Source of the DNA: JAUILH01 sp965230535
Lineage (GTDB): Bacteria > Bacteroidota > Bacteroidia > Flavobacteriales_D > JAUILH01
Assembly (NCBI GenBank): GCA_965230535.1
Contig: OZ246010.1
Coordinates: 1,054,001 to 1,118,000 of the forward strand
DNA: 64,000 bases
Direction: 5' to 3'
Both the position numbers and the translations under genes were made by a program. Below, piece after piece: positions 9,644 to 18,831 of this stretch. Every line of letters starts with the position of its first letter. Positions within the stretch are counted from its first letter, which is position 1. The notes beneath the pieces were generated by a model. That model made no database searches and was not told the origin of the DNA. It worked only from the letters and a program-made list of their open reading frames with translations.

Positions 9644-11950
9644 TTAGTTTAGATTTTCAGCCTTTTGTCGATCGATCTTAGCCTTATCGTAATACCCAAA
9701 ACTTTCCAGGGTTTCTGCCCTTAGTATATACATACCTCCAAACCCGGGATTGAGTTTGATAAGTCTGTCGCATTCACCAATCGCTTTTTCTTCGTCCTTC
9801 ATGGCTGTATAAATACGAACGCGCTCCTGATAGTTTAAGAAACTGGTATTGTTTTGACTAATGGCCTTTTCGATATCCTGAAGCGCTCTAGGCAATTCAT
9901 TCAAATACCTATAAGCTATTGCTCTGTTTAATCTGGCTTCCTGATTGGTACTATCTCCATCAAGTACTTTGGAAAAGTTTGTCACGGCGTTTTCGAAATC
10001 ATTTAGATTCAATTTGCACAAACCAGCGTTAATCTCCGCCACAACATGACCAGAATCAATCGAAATTATGCGGTTATAGGTAGCCAAAGCTTCAACAAAG
10101 GCTAAGTCATTCAACTGCTCTCCTCCTTTCTTCAAAAGGCATTCTATATCATTTGAATTCTCACCATTACAATCACTATTTGTAAGTGGCAACTGCTTTT
10201 CTGGTGCTTCTTCTATTGTCCTTACTGCCAGCAATTCCGTTTCTATATCACTTTCAACAATGCCATTTTCGATTGCCAACTCGTAATCTTTTAGCGCTTC
10301 AGGATACTTATTTAAGGCATAATTTGCCCTTCCCCTGGCCAGATAATATCGACCATCAACTTTCTTTAAAAGCGCTTTATTATATTCCACAACAGCTTTA
10401 TCCGGCTCCCCTATCTTTGACAAAATTAAGCCCCTGTAATAATAGGAATCTGAAAGAGTCGCCCTATTCACGACAAGGTTCAGGTCGTTAATGGCAAGTT
10501 TGTAATAATCCAGTCCTAAAGCTTCATTCTTCTCATATACTCCATCACCCAAACGTGTATAACAAACACCTCTCAAGTGAACACCTTGATAGAAAATTGG
10601 TTCAATGGCACAGGCTTTATTGTAATAAACCAAAGCTCTTTTGTAATCTTCTTGCTTTTGCCAATGGTGAGCGCGTAGCGTCCATACACGATAATCATCC
10701 GGATAGACTTCAGCTGCATTTGCCCACAAAGTTTCACTGGATTCCCAGATTTTTGCCTGTTTAAAGGAATTTGAAGTTAGTAGAAAGAGTAAAATTCCAA
10801 CAAGCCCAAGAGTTGCTACCTGACTACCACTTCTGGCCAAATCAAAGTTCAACAGCCGTTGAAGAATAAAAGCCAAAATAACGAACAGGCCAATATTGGC
10901 AAAGTATACGTGTTGACCTGCTCCTAAAGTAAGGTTATTTGAAAGTAAAGAAGAGGAAGGCAAAAACACAATTAAAAACAGCAAAAATCCGAAAGCGTAT
11001 TGCTTAAAACCTGTTTTAGAAGGTTTGATATGCCGAACGCTTAATATCACTCCTACAATTATTAGCAGAATACTCAGGTAATGGTACCATAGAATATCTT
11101 CTCCATGCGTGTGTATAGGACTTAAGTCATAAGGAACAATAGATTTTACCACGTTCTGAAAAGCTTCAAAAAATGTCAGAACCAAAGACTTTAGAAAGTC
11201 TACTTTGACTTCATTAAACTCAAGTCCTTCCGGCAAGTAGGTATATCCTCCGGAAGTATAAATCATCAGTCCGCTCAACATAAAGAAAGCCAACTTGGAC
11301 AATATCATGTTCCTAAAATCCTTCCGGTTGTGGAGAAAGTCGACCAATAAAAAGACAACTGGTAAAGTTATGGCCATCTGATTACTCAGGACAGCTACGA
11401 CAAAACATACACCACTTCCTATTAACCATTTGTTGTTGGCTTGATTTAATCGAAGGTATTTCGTGTAGCACAAGAGCGACATCAAACTGTACATGGTACT
11501 CAACAAAATTCCTCTACCGCTGACCCAGGCGACGGTATCTACCTGAACAGGATGAATTCCCATTAACAGAGCAATCATCAATGGAATAAAAAGTCCTTCA
11601 AATAAAAGAGATGTCAGAAAAAAGACCAAAGCCACATTCAGAAGATGCAGAAATAAATTATGAATATGAAACCATTGAGCAGACTCTCGGGAAATACTGT
11701 AATCAATAGCCAGTGACAAAGCACTTATAGGGTTGTACTGGCCGTTGGGAGAAGACTTGGTAAGAATACTCGAAACGTCCATTGCTTTAATTGCGTCATT
11801 CTCCTGAACCATTATTTGATCTCCCCAATTAACGAAACCGTTATTTACAGCGGGAGTCAGGGTAACAATGGTGATCAGTAAAACAATTGCAAGTCCAAGC
11901 AAAGGTTTACCCTTAACTACAGTTGTCAATCTGTTTATCATTTTTACCAT
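9644..11950 (-). CDS. TMTC-like membrane protein with TPR tail, possible protein O-mannosyltransferase
   Basis: The 768-residue product has about ten hydrophobic helices in residues 15-385 and about ten TPR units from residue 390 to the end (for example DYKRALVYYNKACAIEP and DEEKAIGECDRLIKLNP). The first periplasmic loop has NGFVNWGDQ in the place where TMTC/PMT-like GT-C enzymes carry their acidic motif, followed by a loop with YNPISALSLAIDY. That layout is typical of bacterial TPR-containing GT-C proteins thought to glycosylate exported proteins. Initiation is at the ATG at 11950, and an ATG three codons later is an alternative. It converges with the adhesin gene, 34 bases apart. A role in decorating the neighbouring adhesins is inference from position. 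Confidence 0.7.
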   Translation of the reverse strand: MVKMINRLTTVVKGKPLLGLAIVLLITIVTLTPAVNNGFVNWGDQIMVQENDAIKAMDVSSILTKSSPNGQYNPISALSLAIDYSISRESAQWFHIHNLFLHLLNVALVFFLTSLLFEGLFIPLMIALLMGIHPVQVDTVAWVSGRGILLSTMYSLMSLLCYTKYLRLNQANNKWLIGSGVCFVVAVLSNQMAITLPVVFLLVDFLHNRKDFRNMILSKLAFFMLSGLMIYTSGGYTYLPEGLEFNEVKVDFLKSLVLTFFEAFQNVVKSIVPYDLSPIHTHGEDILWYHYLSILLIIVGVILSVRHIKPSKTGFKQYAFGFLLFLIVFLPSSSLLSNNLTLGAGQHVYFANIGLFVILAFILQRLLNFDLARSGSQVATLGLVGILLFLLTSNSFKQAKIWESSETLWANAAEVYPDDYRVWTLRAHHWQKQEDYKRALVYYNKACAIEPIFYQGVHLRGVCYTRLGDGVYEKNEALGLDYYKLAINDLNLVVNRATLSDSYYYRGLILSKIGEPDKAVVEYNKALLKKVDGRYYLARGRANYALNKYPEALKDYELAIENGIVESDIETELLAVRTIEEAPEKQLPLTNSDCNGENSNDIECLLKKGGEQLNDLAFVEALATYNRIISIDSGHVVAEINAGLCKLNLNDFENAVTNFSKVLDGDSTNQEARLNRAIAYRYLNELPRALQDIEKAISQNNTSFLNYQERVRIYTAMKDEEKAIGECDRLIKLNPGFGGMYILRAETLESFGYYDKAKIDRQKAENLN

Positions 11951-12104
11951 ACTCGTTGATGTGAAGCTATACCAGAACGAAACTATTATTCATTTTGCTT
12001 CAGACAGATTGAAAAGGGTGATACATAGGGCTAAATATACGAATCTACAGGAAAGGATAGTCTATGATTGAAGGCCGTAATTTTATGATATCTTTCTAAC
12101 GTTT

Positions 12105-12127
12105 GATATAACATATCGCTATCTTTG
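12105..12127 (+). promoter_or_regulatory. Promoter region of the AraC gene: -7 element TATCTTTG with upstream inverted repeat
   Basis: TATCTTTG at 12120-12127 fits the TAnnTTTG consensus and lies 40 bases before the ATG at 12168. Directly upstream is a small inverted repeat, GATAT-AAC-ATATC (12105-12117), that could be an autoregulatory site. The 217-base intergenic space between 11950 and 12168 holds nothing else I recognise. Confidence 0.4.
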
Positions 12128-12167
12128 AAATAAGATCAAGTTGGATACGGTATTTGAGTAAACAAGA

Positions 12168-12932
12168 ATGTCATTAGATAACCTAGAATACATAAGTATA
12201 GACAAACAAACTACCGACTTTCCTTTACACTATCACGAAACATTCTGCATCTCTTTGATACGAGATGGAATTGAACGAATTGATTTTGGCGATCAAAGTT
12301 TTTTCAGCGAAAAAGGCAGCATTTCAATTACAAATCCATACGAAATACACTCTAATCCGTTAATTGACACAAGCACTTCTTTGAAATTTGACACGCTTTA
12401 TCTTTCTGACGATTTGATGAAATACCTGCTTGACGGGAAAAGTATCCGATTTGTTAACAGAAAAATAAATGATGAGAAATCAAACCAGCTGTTTATTGCC
12501 TTGAAAAATGCCATGGATACCAATAACTATGAGAGGGTTGAAGTTCTCCTCAGGCAATTCGTGAACAGATTGCAATTTTTCTCGCAGGAAAATGAGACTG
12601 AATATACTGAAGAACACCTCAACGATTTTGATGAAATCAATGGATACATTGAAAACAATCTTTACGACAAGTTTAGTCTGGATGAACTTTCGAGAATAGC
12701 CAACATCAATAAATATGGATTCATCAAAAAATTTAAGGCTTCCACGGGCATAACGCCTATGAATTACATTTTGATGAAGAAAGTATTCTCGTCAAAAAAA
12801 TTGATCAATCCGAACTCGGAACTCACGGAAATTGCCTACCAATATAACTTTACGGACATGGCTCACTTTTCCAGAACCTTCAAGCGTTATGTGGGCATTT
12901 CACCGAAAAAATATCAAAGTAAACTAAGCTAG
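12168..12932 (+). CDS. AraC family transcriptional regulator
   Basis: 254 residues with a cupin-type sensor domain (residues about 15-90, with the metal or ligand-binding style FPLHYHETFCISLIRDG) and a C-terminal double helix-turn-helix of the AraC/XylS type at about 160-254. The signature end FTDMAHFSRTFKRYVGISPKKYQ is very clear. The ATG at 12168 follows a -7 element by 40 bases. The effector and target genes are unknown. The downstream S41 peptidase lies 73 bases away on the same strand, so co-regulation is possible. It is divergent from the TPR membrane protein at 9644-11950. Confidence 0.88.
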   Translation: MSLDNLEYISIDKQTTDFPLHYHETFCISLIRDGIERIDFGDQSFFSEKGSISITNPYEIHSNPLIDTSTSLKFDTLYLSDDLMKYLLDGKSIRFVNRKINDEKSNQLFIALKNAMDTNNYERVEVLLRQFVNRLQFFSQENETEYTEEHLNDFDEINGYIENNLYDKFSLDELSRIANINKYGFIKKFKASTGITPMNYILMKKVFSSKKLINPNSELTEIAYQYNFTDMAHFSRTFKRYVGISPKKYQSKLS

Positions 12933-13005
12933 TTCTCATAATTGTCAATATTATACAAGTCCCTGTTTTTGTATAAACCTACATTTCGGAAAATTTTAAA
13001 TCCTA

Positions 13006-14535
13006 ATGAAAGCAACAGTTTATTTTTTCCTTCTATTTTCCATCCTTTCAAATACAATATTAGCCCAGTCGGTTGACGACCCTTTTTCGCAAAAAAAAAT
13101 GCAAAAGGACCTTGAGATCTTCAAGAATATCAGATTAAAAGCAAACTCCGGACTTTATAAATACCGTACAAAAAAACAAATCGATAGTATATATAGTTGG
13201 GCTGAGAAAGAAATTGAAAAATCCTCAACTTATCTGGATTTTTATAACATCATTTGCCAGATTACAGATTTCGAAGGTAGCCTTCATAACGACACCAGTT
13301 TACCCAGGAAATATCGGGAAAACCTACAACAGGAAAATGAAGGTTATTTCCCCTACCCAATCAAATGGATTGATGGGAAATGGATTGTTAATTATGAAAA
13401 CGAAGAGCTTCCACTTGGTTCCGAACTTATTGAAATCAATGGCTCACCTACCTCTGAGGTAATTCTTAAGCTGCACAAGTATTATACAACTGATGGGCAC
13501 AACACTACAGGGAAAAGAGTTGGGATCAGGACACATTTTTCAAAGTACTACAGACTTCATTATGGACAACAAGACAGTTTTCAGGTAAGTTTCAAAAACA
13601 GAAGTTCAGGCAAAACGGAAAAAAAGACCATCAAGAGTATTGGTTACATTGATTACTATAGAAATTTTGCCAAAAGACACTCCAAGCCCTACGATCAGAC
13701 TTACTACGCTGATTTAAGTGACAATCAAAAATATACCTACGAAACACTGGGTAGTTCCACAGGTGTTCTAACCGTCAATTCATTTGACATTGGAGGACAC
13801 AAAAACGACCCGAAACACAAGGCTTATGTTCAATTTCTCGACAGTATTTTTACGGAAATAAAAAGCGCAGGATTAAAAAACCTAATTGTAGACGTTCGTC
13901 TAAATGGTGGAGGGACAGATCCCAATGACCTGGTGACCTATTCATTTTTGACGCAACGAAATTTTCAGGAAAACAAGCAAGCCTGGATCAGCTTTCACAA
14001 AATTCCTTTCCTGAAATACTACGACACAAAAGTTCCAAGGTTTTTAAGGCCTCTTGGTGTCGGAAAATACAATAAAGAATTTCAGGAAATTTTCCCTCTG
14101 AACAAAGACGGGAAATACTATCAAGATGAAAATAGCGATGACCATGAAATAAGAACACCACGTGAAAATGCATTTAAAGGCAATATCTATCTATTAACAA
14201 GTCCTGAAATTGCTTCTGCTGGAAGTCTTTTCGCTGCCATGTTGGCGGGAAATGAGAATACTATTGCTGTTGGAGAAGAAACGATGGGAGGATACTACGG
14301 GCATAACGGCCATTCTTCACTGGATTACAAACTACCTAAGTCAGATATTGAATTCTACTTTTCAGTTGTTAACCTGGAGCAGGATGTTCCAAAAAAATCC
14401 AATCAAACCTATACCAGAGGTATTATTCCCGATCATGAGGTATCACAGACTTATGAAGACTTTTTAATTCAGAAAGACACTCAAATGAACTTTGTACTCG
14501 ACTTAATAAAGAAAATAGAGAACCAGGGGAAATGA
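13006..14535 (+). CDS. Exported S41 family serine peptidase
   Basis: 509 residues with a signal peptide (MKATVYFFLLFSILSNTILAQ). The C-terminal half is an S41 (tail-specific/retinoid-binding-like) protease fold: LIVDVRLNGGGTDPND at about 292-307 is the conserved strand and glycine-rich loop, and EIASAGSLFAAMLAG at about 402-416 contains the nucleophile Ser in the S-A-x-S setting. The region between signal peptide and protease domain has no clear PDZ domain, although residues 130-215 could be a divergent one. The substrate is unknown; periplasmic or outer-membrane peptide degradation is the family role. TACATTTC at 12980-12987 is a near-consensus -7 element 18 bases upstream of the ATG. Confidence 0.85.
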   Translation: MKATVYFFLLFSILSNTILAQSVDDPFSQKKMQKDLEIFKNIRLKANSGLYKYRTKKQIDSIYSWAEKEIEKSSTYLDFYNIICQITDFEGSLHNDTSLPRKYRENLQQENEGYFPYPIKWIDGKWIVNYENEELPLGSELIEINGSPTSEVILKLHKYYTTDGHNTTGKRVGIRTHFSKYYRLHYGQQDSFQVSFKNRSSGKTEKKTIKSIGYIDYYRNFAKRHSKPYDQTYYADLSDNQKYTYETLGSSTGVLTVNSFDIGGHKNDPKHKAYVQFLDSIFTEIKSAGLKNLIVDVRLNGGGTDPNDLVTYSFLTQRNFQENKQAWISFHKIPFLKYYDTKVPRFLRPLGVGKYNKEFQEIFPLNKDGKYYQDENSDDHEIRTPRENAFKGNIYLLTSPEIASAGSLFAAMLAGNENTIAVGEETMGGYYGHNGHSSLDYKLPKSDIEFYFSVVNLEQDVPKKSNQTYTRGIIPDHEVSQTYEDFLIQKDTQMNFVLDLIKKIENQGK

Positions 14536-14576
14536 TATATTTATAATTGTTATCAAAGTTTATTTCATTGATACGT

Positions 14577-15344
14577 ATGAATCGTCAGACAATAAGCATA
14601 CTTGGATGTGGATGGCTTGGATTGGCTCTGGGAAAAGAATTGGTGCAAAAAGGTTATCAGGTTCATGGTTCCTGTAGATCCAACTTAAAAACAAAAGTGC
14701 TTGAAAAGGAAGGCATTCACGCTCACATCATTGATATAGGTCATATACATACGGATGTCTCCAATTTTCTGGCTTCTGAAGTTTTGGTAATTGCCATTAC
14801 ATCCAAAAACCTTGAAGATTTTCAGAATCTGGTAGAGAAAATTGTAAAATCGGAAGTAAAGAAGGTCTTGTTTGTGAGCTCAACTTCCGTGTACCCATTT
14901 ACAAACGGGATTGTCACGGAAGAAAACGGCACAAACGATTCTCCTCTGGTTGAAATAGAACGCTTATTACTGGAAGAGCCTTCTTTCGAAACTACTATTC
15001 TAAGGTTTGGCGGACTATTCGGTTACGACCGAAAACCCGGGAATTTTATTAAACCGGAAAGAGCCTTAGATAATCCCGACGGATGCATCAATTTCATCCA
15101 CAGAGATGATTGTGTGCAGATCATTGAACAAATCATTGCAAAGGATATTTGGAATGAAGTTTTGAACGCCTGCTCTGAGAGCCATCCAACGAGACGCGAA
15201 TTCTACCTTAAGGAAACCGCAAAGCTTGGACGAAACATTACATTCAATGAAAAACCCGACAACAAATTCAAGATCATTAGTAGCAAAAAATTGGTAGCCC
15301 TACTGAACTACCAATTTAAGTTTTCTGATCTTATGAATTACTAG
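14577..15344 (+). CDS. NAD(P)-dependent epimerase/dehydratase, YeeZ-like
   Basis: The ATG at 14577 gives a 255-residue protein starting MNRQTISILGCGWLGLALG, a Rossmann nucleotide-binding loop of the YeeZ type in which GCGWLG replaces the usual GxxGxxG. VSSTSVYP at about residues 100-107 corresponds to the SDR strand before the active site, and the later FGGLFGYDR and NFIHRDDCVQII segments match extended SDRs. The first in-frame TTG at 14547 would add a hydrophobic, unconserved N-terminus and is rejected. The substrate is unknown. It begins 41 bases after the peptidase stop and is convergent with the fibre gene at 15349, with 4 bases between them. Confidence 0.8.
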   Translation: MNRQTISILGCGWLGLALGKELVQKGYQVHGSCRSNLKTKVLEKEGIHAHIIDIGHIHTDVSNFLASEVLVIAITSKNLEDFQNLVEKIVKSEVKKVLFVSSTSVYPFTNGIVTEENGTNDSPLVEIERLLLEEPSFETTILRFGGLFGYDRKPGNFIKPERALDNPDGCINFIHRDDCVQIIEQIIAKDIWNEVLNACSESHPTRREFYLKETAKLGRNITFNEKPDNKFKIISSKKLVALLNYQFKFSDLMNY

Positions 15345-15348
15345 ATGA

Positions 15349-18186
15349 TTAGTGCGGTACTGTACTTTCGTACTCGATTTTGATTCCTCCAATGGCCGCA
15401 TCAGAGTTTCCATCCATACTGATTTCTAGATAGTAGTAATAGTTTTCATTGTCAACAGTTTCGTTAAGCGTGGTCGAGTTTGAAGCCCAGGCTCCAGATG
15501 ACGCTGACGTGACATTGAAAAATGCAACAGCCTGTTTTTGCCTGGTAGAATAACTTACCTTATAGAGTCCAACAGTGACATATTGACCAGCCGCATTATT
15601 CCCGGGCATGGCTTGAGCTGTGATTTCAACGACATTAGCGTCCTCTGGTAGGTTAAGCTCTTTTTGAAAATAGTATACGTACACCAAAGTACTTCCTTCT
15701 AAAACAGCAATGCTATCCTTGTTCTTAAGGTCAATATTATTATCGTAATCCCAAATAAAATTGTGCTGTGGCCTTCTTTTAATCGGCACCCAGTCTAAAT
15801 GAGAAACGCCAATATACTTGGTTTGAGCCTGCCAGCTAACCGCACCATTCAGATAGGTTGAACCACTTACCTCCAAGGCATTTGAACTTACTCCTGCACC
15901 ACCAAATGCTGCATTGCCCGCCACAATATCTCCGGTAATCTCTCCGTCTCCCACAACATGTAGTTTATTGCTTGGAGAAGTGGTACCGATTCCAACATTA
16001 CCATTGGTAGCCACAGTCATACTTGAGCTTCCATCATTTGTAAAAAAGTGTAGGTTATGATTGGACTTGGTTCCAAACCAACCACCGCTGCCATTGACAT
16101 AACTCCCTACGGCTTGAGAGCCATTGGTATGAAGAAGTCCATAACCATTTCCTGTCACAACGGTCAGCTTCTCCTCAATTTCGTCTACGCCCAATACAAT
16201 CTGGCTGCCGTATCCGTTGTTTGAATTGTCTCCAATTCTAATCTTTCCATCAAGAGCCAATAGCGTCAGGTTTGATCCATTCATAATTTGAGTAGAACCA
16301 TCAACCGCACTTCCGCTACCTCCTCCTATGATAAGGTCTCCCCCTTGTCCTGAACCATTGGTAGATGTTTGTCCAAGGATATTTAAGTCAAGTCCGACAG
16401 CAGTTGTGGTTGAAGCTTTTCGCACATAGGTATTCCCATTGCCTGTATACCACATTGAATCTGAAACCAATTCAAAATTACCATTGGATCTGAAAATTGC
16501 TCTGGTAACACTGTTAGAAAACAAATCGAAATGACTGTTAGATAGCGTTCCAATTCCTCCCAATCCGCTTAACGACTCAGTTGTTGTTCCAACTTTAATT
16601 GTCCCATCTGAATGCACCATTCCTGTTCCAAAAAGTCCGGAAGTCATTACCTCAAGTGGGTAAGTTGGATTGTTTAAACCAATTCCGATACTATCTGAAG
16701 TTACGTACACTTTATTCCCGGTTTCAGACCAAACAGAACCTCCTGAACCGGATGGCAGAGTCACCGTATTGCCTCCCGAAATGCTTAAGTCATTACCAGA
16801 TAAACTTAAAGACTGAATCTCATTATTTGGATCTGCATCTGCATCATTCACCCCATCTTGGAGAGATGATAAATTGACCGTATTCCCACCATCGATGGTC
16901 AGGTTAGTTCCGGATAATGATAATTGCTGATCATCAGTAAGGTCTCCGGAAACACTTAATGGATTCCCGGAAGTTCCATCTCCCGACAAAGTAACATCTG
17001 AATTCACCACATCACTTCCCCAGTTATCTCCTGATCCACCAGAAGGTAAGGTAATCGTATTTCCACCGGAGATACTTAAATCATTGCCGGACAAACTTAG
17101 AGATTGAATTTCGTTATTGGGATCTGCATCCGCATCTGTCACACCATCCTGGAGGGATGATAAATCTGTAGAATACACGCCTCCGGCATCAACAATCTCC
17201 AAACTATTTCCATTGAGCGCCACGCCGGTAATCAACTCGTTGAGAGGGTTGGCATCTGCATCATTTACACCATCCTGAAGAGGAGACAAATCAACAGTAG
17301 ATGTTCCTCCAGCATCCGTTACTTCCAGATTCGTTCCATTGAGGTCTATATTCGAAATCAACTCATTGTTAGGATCGGCATCTGCATCTGTTACACCATC
17401 CTGAACAATCGATAAATCAACTGTATTTCCATTATCTATGGTAAGATTGGTGCCGGAAAGCGACAATTGTTGATCATCTGTGAGGTCTCCATTAACACTC
17501 AATACATTTCCACCGGTTCCATCCCCGGTCAATGTACCGTCAGTTTGAACGAATTGAGTTCCCCAGTTATCTCCTCCACTTCCATTAGTCGGAAGGGTCA
17601 CGAAATTTCCTCCTGAAATCGTCAGTTCACCAGTAGACTGATTAAACGACAGAGTTTGAATTTCATTATTTGGATCAGCATCTGCATCATTCACGCCATC
17701 CTGCAAAACAGACAAATCAATGGTACTTCCGTTGCTAATGGATAAATCTGTACCTGTCAAATCTAAATCCTGAGTTTCTGTTTCAACAGTTTTTGCATGC
17801 AAAGCATATGGAACAGATAACAATTGATTGGTGCCCATTAATTGGTAGTTAGTGCCTCCGGTTTCGTCCATTTCAATCTGGACAAAATGATCGTTTCCAC
17901 CCCAGTTAATGGTTGCCATATTTCCGCTTACCACCGTTCCTGAACCAATTTCAAGGTTGATTAAACCAAACCCATTGGTTGTAACAGCATGTGTCTCCTG
18001 AAATACAAGTGTGCCTGATGCACTGTTCTCCAGAATACTGATTTGCAATGAGACATTTTGGTTGGCCAGTATATTCCCTGAAGCATCTCTGACAACAGCC
18101 TGATATTGAACTTTCTCAGGTGCCTGTGCCCGCATAGAAACGGCACTTAACAGCACCAATAAGATGGTAAATAATGATTTTTTCAT
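15349..18186 (-). CDS. Large secreted fibre-like repeat protein
   Basis: 945 residues with a signal peptide ending at QAPEKVQYQAVVRDASGNILANQ. That N-terminal module (residues 20-140, closing with LLSVPYALHAKT) is shared with the protein at 54637-56646 and is typical of Bacteroidota tail-fibre-like surface proteins. Residues about 140-480 are repeats containing DGVNDADADPNNE and LSLSGNDLSISGGNT-type motifs. Residues about 690-740 carry NGNVGIGTTSPSNKLHVVG, a fibre linker often seen before S74 domains, but no S74 domain follows. Instead there is a C-terminal beta-sandwich-like domain of about 150 residues. There is no T9SS tail. The gene lies 14 bases downstream of the small sorting-domain protein at 18201 and is probably co-transcribed with it. 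Confidence 0.8.
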   Translation of the reverse strand: MKKSLFTILLVLLSAVSMRAQAPEKVQYQAVVRDASGNILANQNVSLQISILENSASGTLVFQETHAVTTNGFGLINLEIGSGTVVSGNMATINWGGNDHFVQIEMDETGGTNYQLMGTNQLLSVPYALHAKTVETETQDLDLTGTDLSISNGSTIDLSVLQDGVNDADADPNNEIQTLSFNQSTGELTISGGNFVTLPTNGSGGDNWGTQFVQTDGTLTGDGTGGNVLSVNGDLTDDQQLSLSGTNLTIDNGNTVDLSIVQDGVTDADADPNNELISNIDLNGTNLEVTDAGGTSTVDLSPLQDGVNDADANPLNELITGVALNGNSLEIVDAGGVYSTDLSSLQDGVTDADADPNNEIQSLSLSGNDLSISGGNTITLPSGGSGDNWGSDVVNSDVTLSGDGTSGNPLSVSGDLTDDQQLSLSGTNLTIDGGNTVNLSSLQDGVNDADADPNNEIQSLSLSGNDLSISGGNTVTLPSGSGGSVWSETGNKVYVTSDSIGIGLNNPTYPLEVMTSGLFGTGMVHSDGTIKVGTTTESLSGLGGIGTLSNSHFDLFSNSVTRAIFRSNGNFELVSDSMWYTGNGNTYVRKASTTTAVGLDLNILGQTSTNGSGQGGDLIIGGGSGSAVDGSTQIMNGSNLTLLALDGKIRIGDNSNNGYGSQIVLGVDEIEEKLTVVTGNGYGLLHTNGSQAVGSYVNGSGGWFGTKSNHNLHFFTNDGSSSMTVATNGNVGIGTTSPSNKLHVVGDGEITGDIVAGNAAFGGAGVSSNALEVSGSTYLNGAVSWQAQTKYIGVSHLDWVPIKRRPQHNFIWDYDNNIDLKNKDSIAVLEGSTLVYVYYFQKELNLPEDANVVEITAQAMPGNNAAGQYVTVGLYKVSYSTRQKQAVAFFNVTSASSGAWASNSTTLNETVDNENYYYYLEISMDGNSDAAIGGIKIEYESTVPH

Positions 18187-18200
18187 GTCGATAATGGTAT

Positions 18201-18677
18201 TTAGGTTTTGATGATGCGGAAAGTGTATCTCTCCATTAAGTCTTTCGTTTCAATAACCACCAGATACTGCCCTCGTTCATAGGCACTGAAATCGAGTGTA
18301 TTATTGAGCATATTATATGTGTGTGTTTGAAGCAAACTTCCGGTGGTACTGTATACCTTGATTGAGTATTGCTTAGATAAGTTTGAACCATTAATTACCA
18401 ATTTGTCTGGTGTAGGGTTTGGGAATACTTCAAATTTGATTTGATCAGCAAAATCATCTACTGAAGTGATATTGAGACGAGTTTGATGAAAGCCCTGAGT
18501 TAGGATGTTGTCGTTATTACTCTGGGTCGAAATAATGGTCTCACCCATAGTCCAATCCAGCTGACTGTTTGCACTTGTAGAATGACCTCCTGTGGTTCCA
18601 ATAACTTGCTGTTCTATTGATTGAGTTTTTCCTAAAAAGGACACTAATAGGAGAAGACAACATATGGCATTTTTCAT
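18201..18677 (-). CDS. Small secreted protein with T9SS type A sorting domain
   Basis: 158 residues: signal peptide (residues 1-19), a short domain with SQLDWTMGETIIST and LTQGFHQ, then a T9SS C-terminal domain (FEVFPNPTPDKLVINGSN, and YERGQYLVVIETKD near the end). The short domain matches the equivalent part of the protein at 56651-57139 (SVSYSVGQVVYTT, VAQGVQQ), and both precede a fibre-like gene. It is the first gene of a two-gene operon. A role as a surface anchor, partner or assembly factor for the fibre protein is inferred from this conserved pairing. The tandem 11-bp repeat at 18755-18776 lies 78 bases upstream of its ATG. Confidence 0.82.
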   Translation of the reverse strand: MKNAICCLLLLVSFLGKTQSIEQQVIGTTGGHSTSANSQLDWTMGETIISTQSNNDNILTQGFHQTRLNITSVDDFADQIKFEVFPNPTPDKLVINGSNLSKQYSIKVYSTTGSLLQTHTYNMLNNTLDFSAYERGQYLVVIETKDLMERYTFRIIKT

Positions 18678-18754
18678 ATTGTGAATGGTCTTAGTTAAAC
18701 TTTGCGATGATCACAAAGCGAAAAACACATATTCACTTTAAAACACGAAAAAAC

Positions 18755-18776
18755 GCATCTCTACAGCATCTCTACA
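18755..18776. promoter_or_regulatory. Perfect 11-bp tandem repeat, candidate operator for the TPR-HTH regulator
   Basis: GCATCTCTACA occurs twice back to back (18755-18765 and 18766-18776). The core TCTCTACA recurs at exactly the same 11-bp spacing at 27644-27662, in front of another surface-protein gene beside a paralogous regulator. A further TCTCTACT lies at 18821-18828. The repeat is in the 154-base space between the regulator gene (18832) and the fibre operon (18677). No convincing -7 element was found here; TATCTTTTG on the minus strand (18783-18775) is one base too long. Confidence 0.6.
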
Positions 18777-18831
18777 AAAGATACAAAAACCTAAAAATCA
18801 AGTGATTAATTTTGAAAGAATCTCTACTTGA

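Noticed and set aside
18775..18783. TATCTTTTG as the promoter of the 18201 operon
   Set aside because: It is one base longer than the consensus and overlaps the tandem repeat. It was not accepted as a promoter without mapping data.
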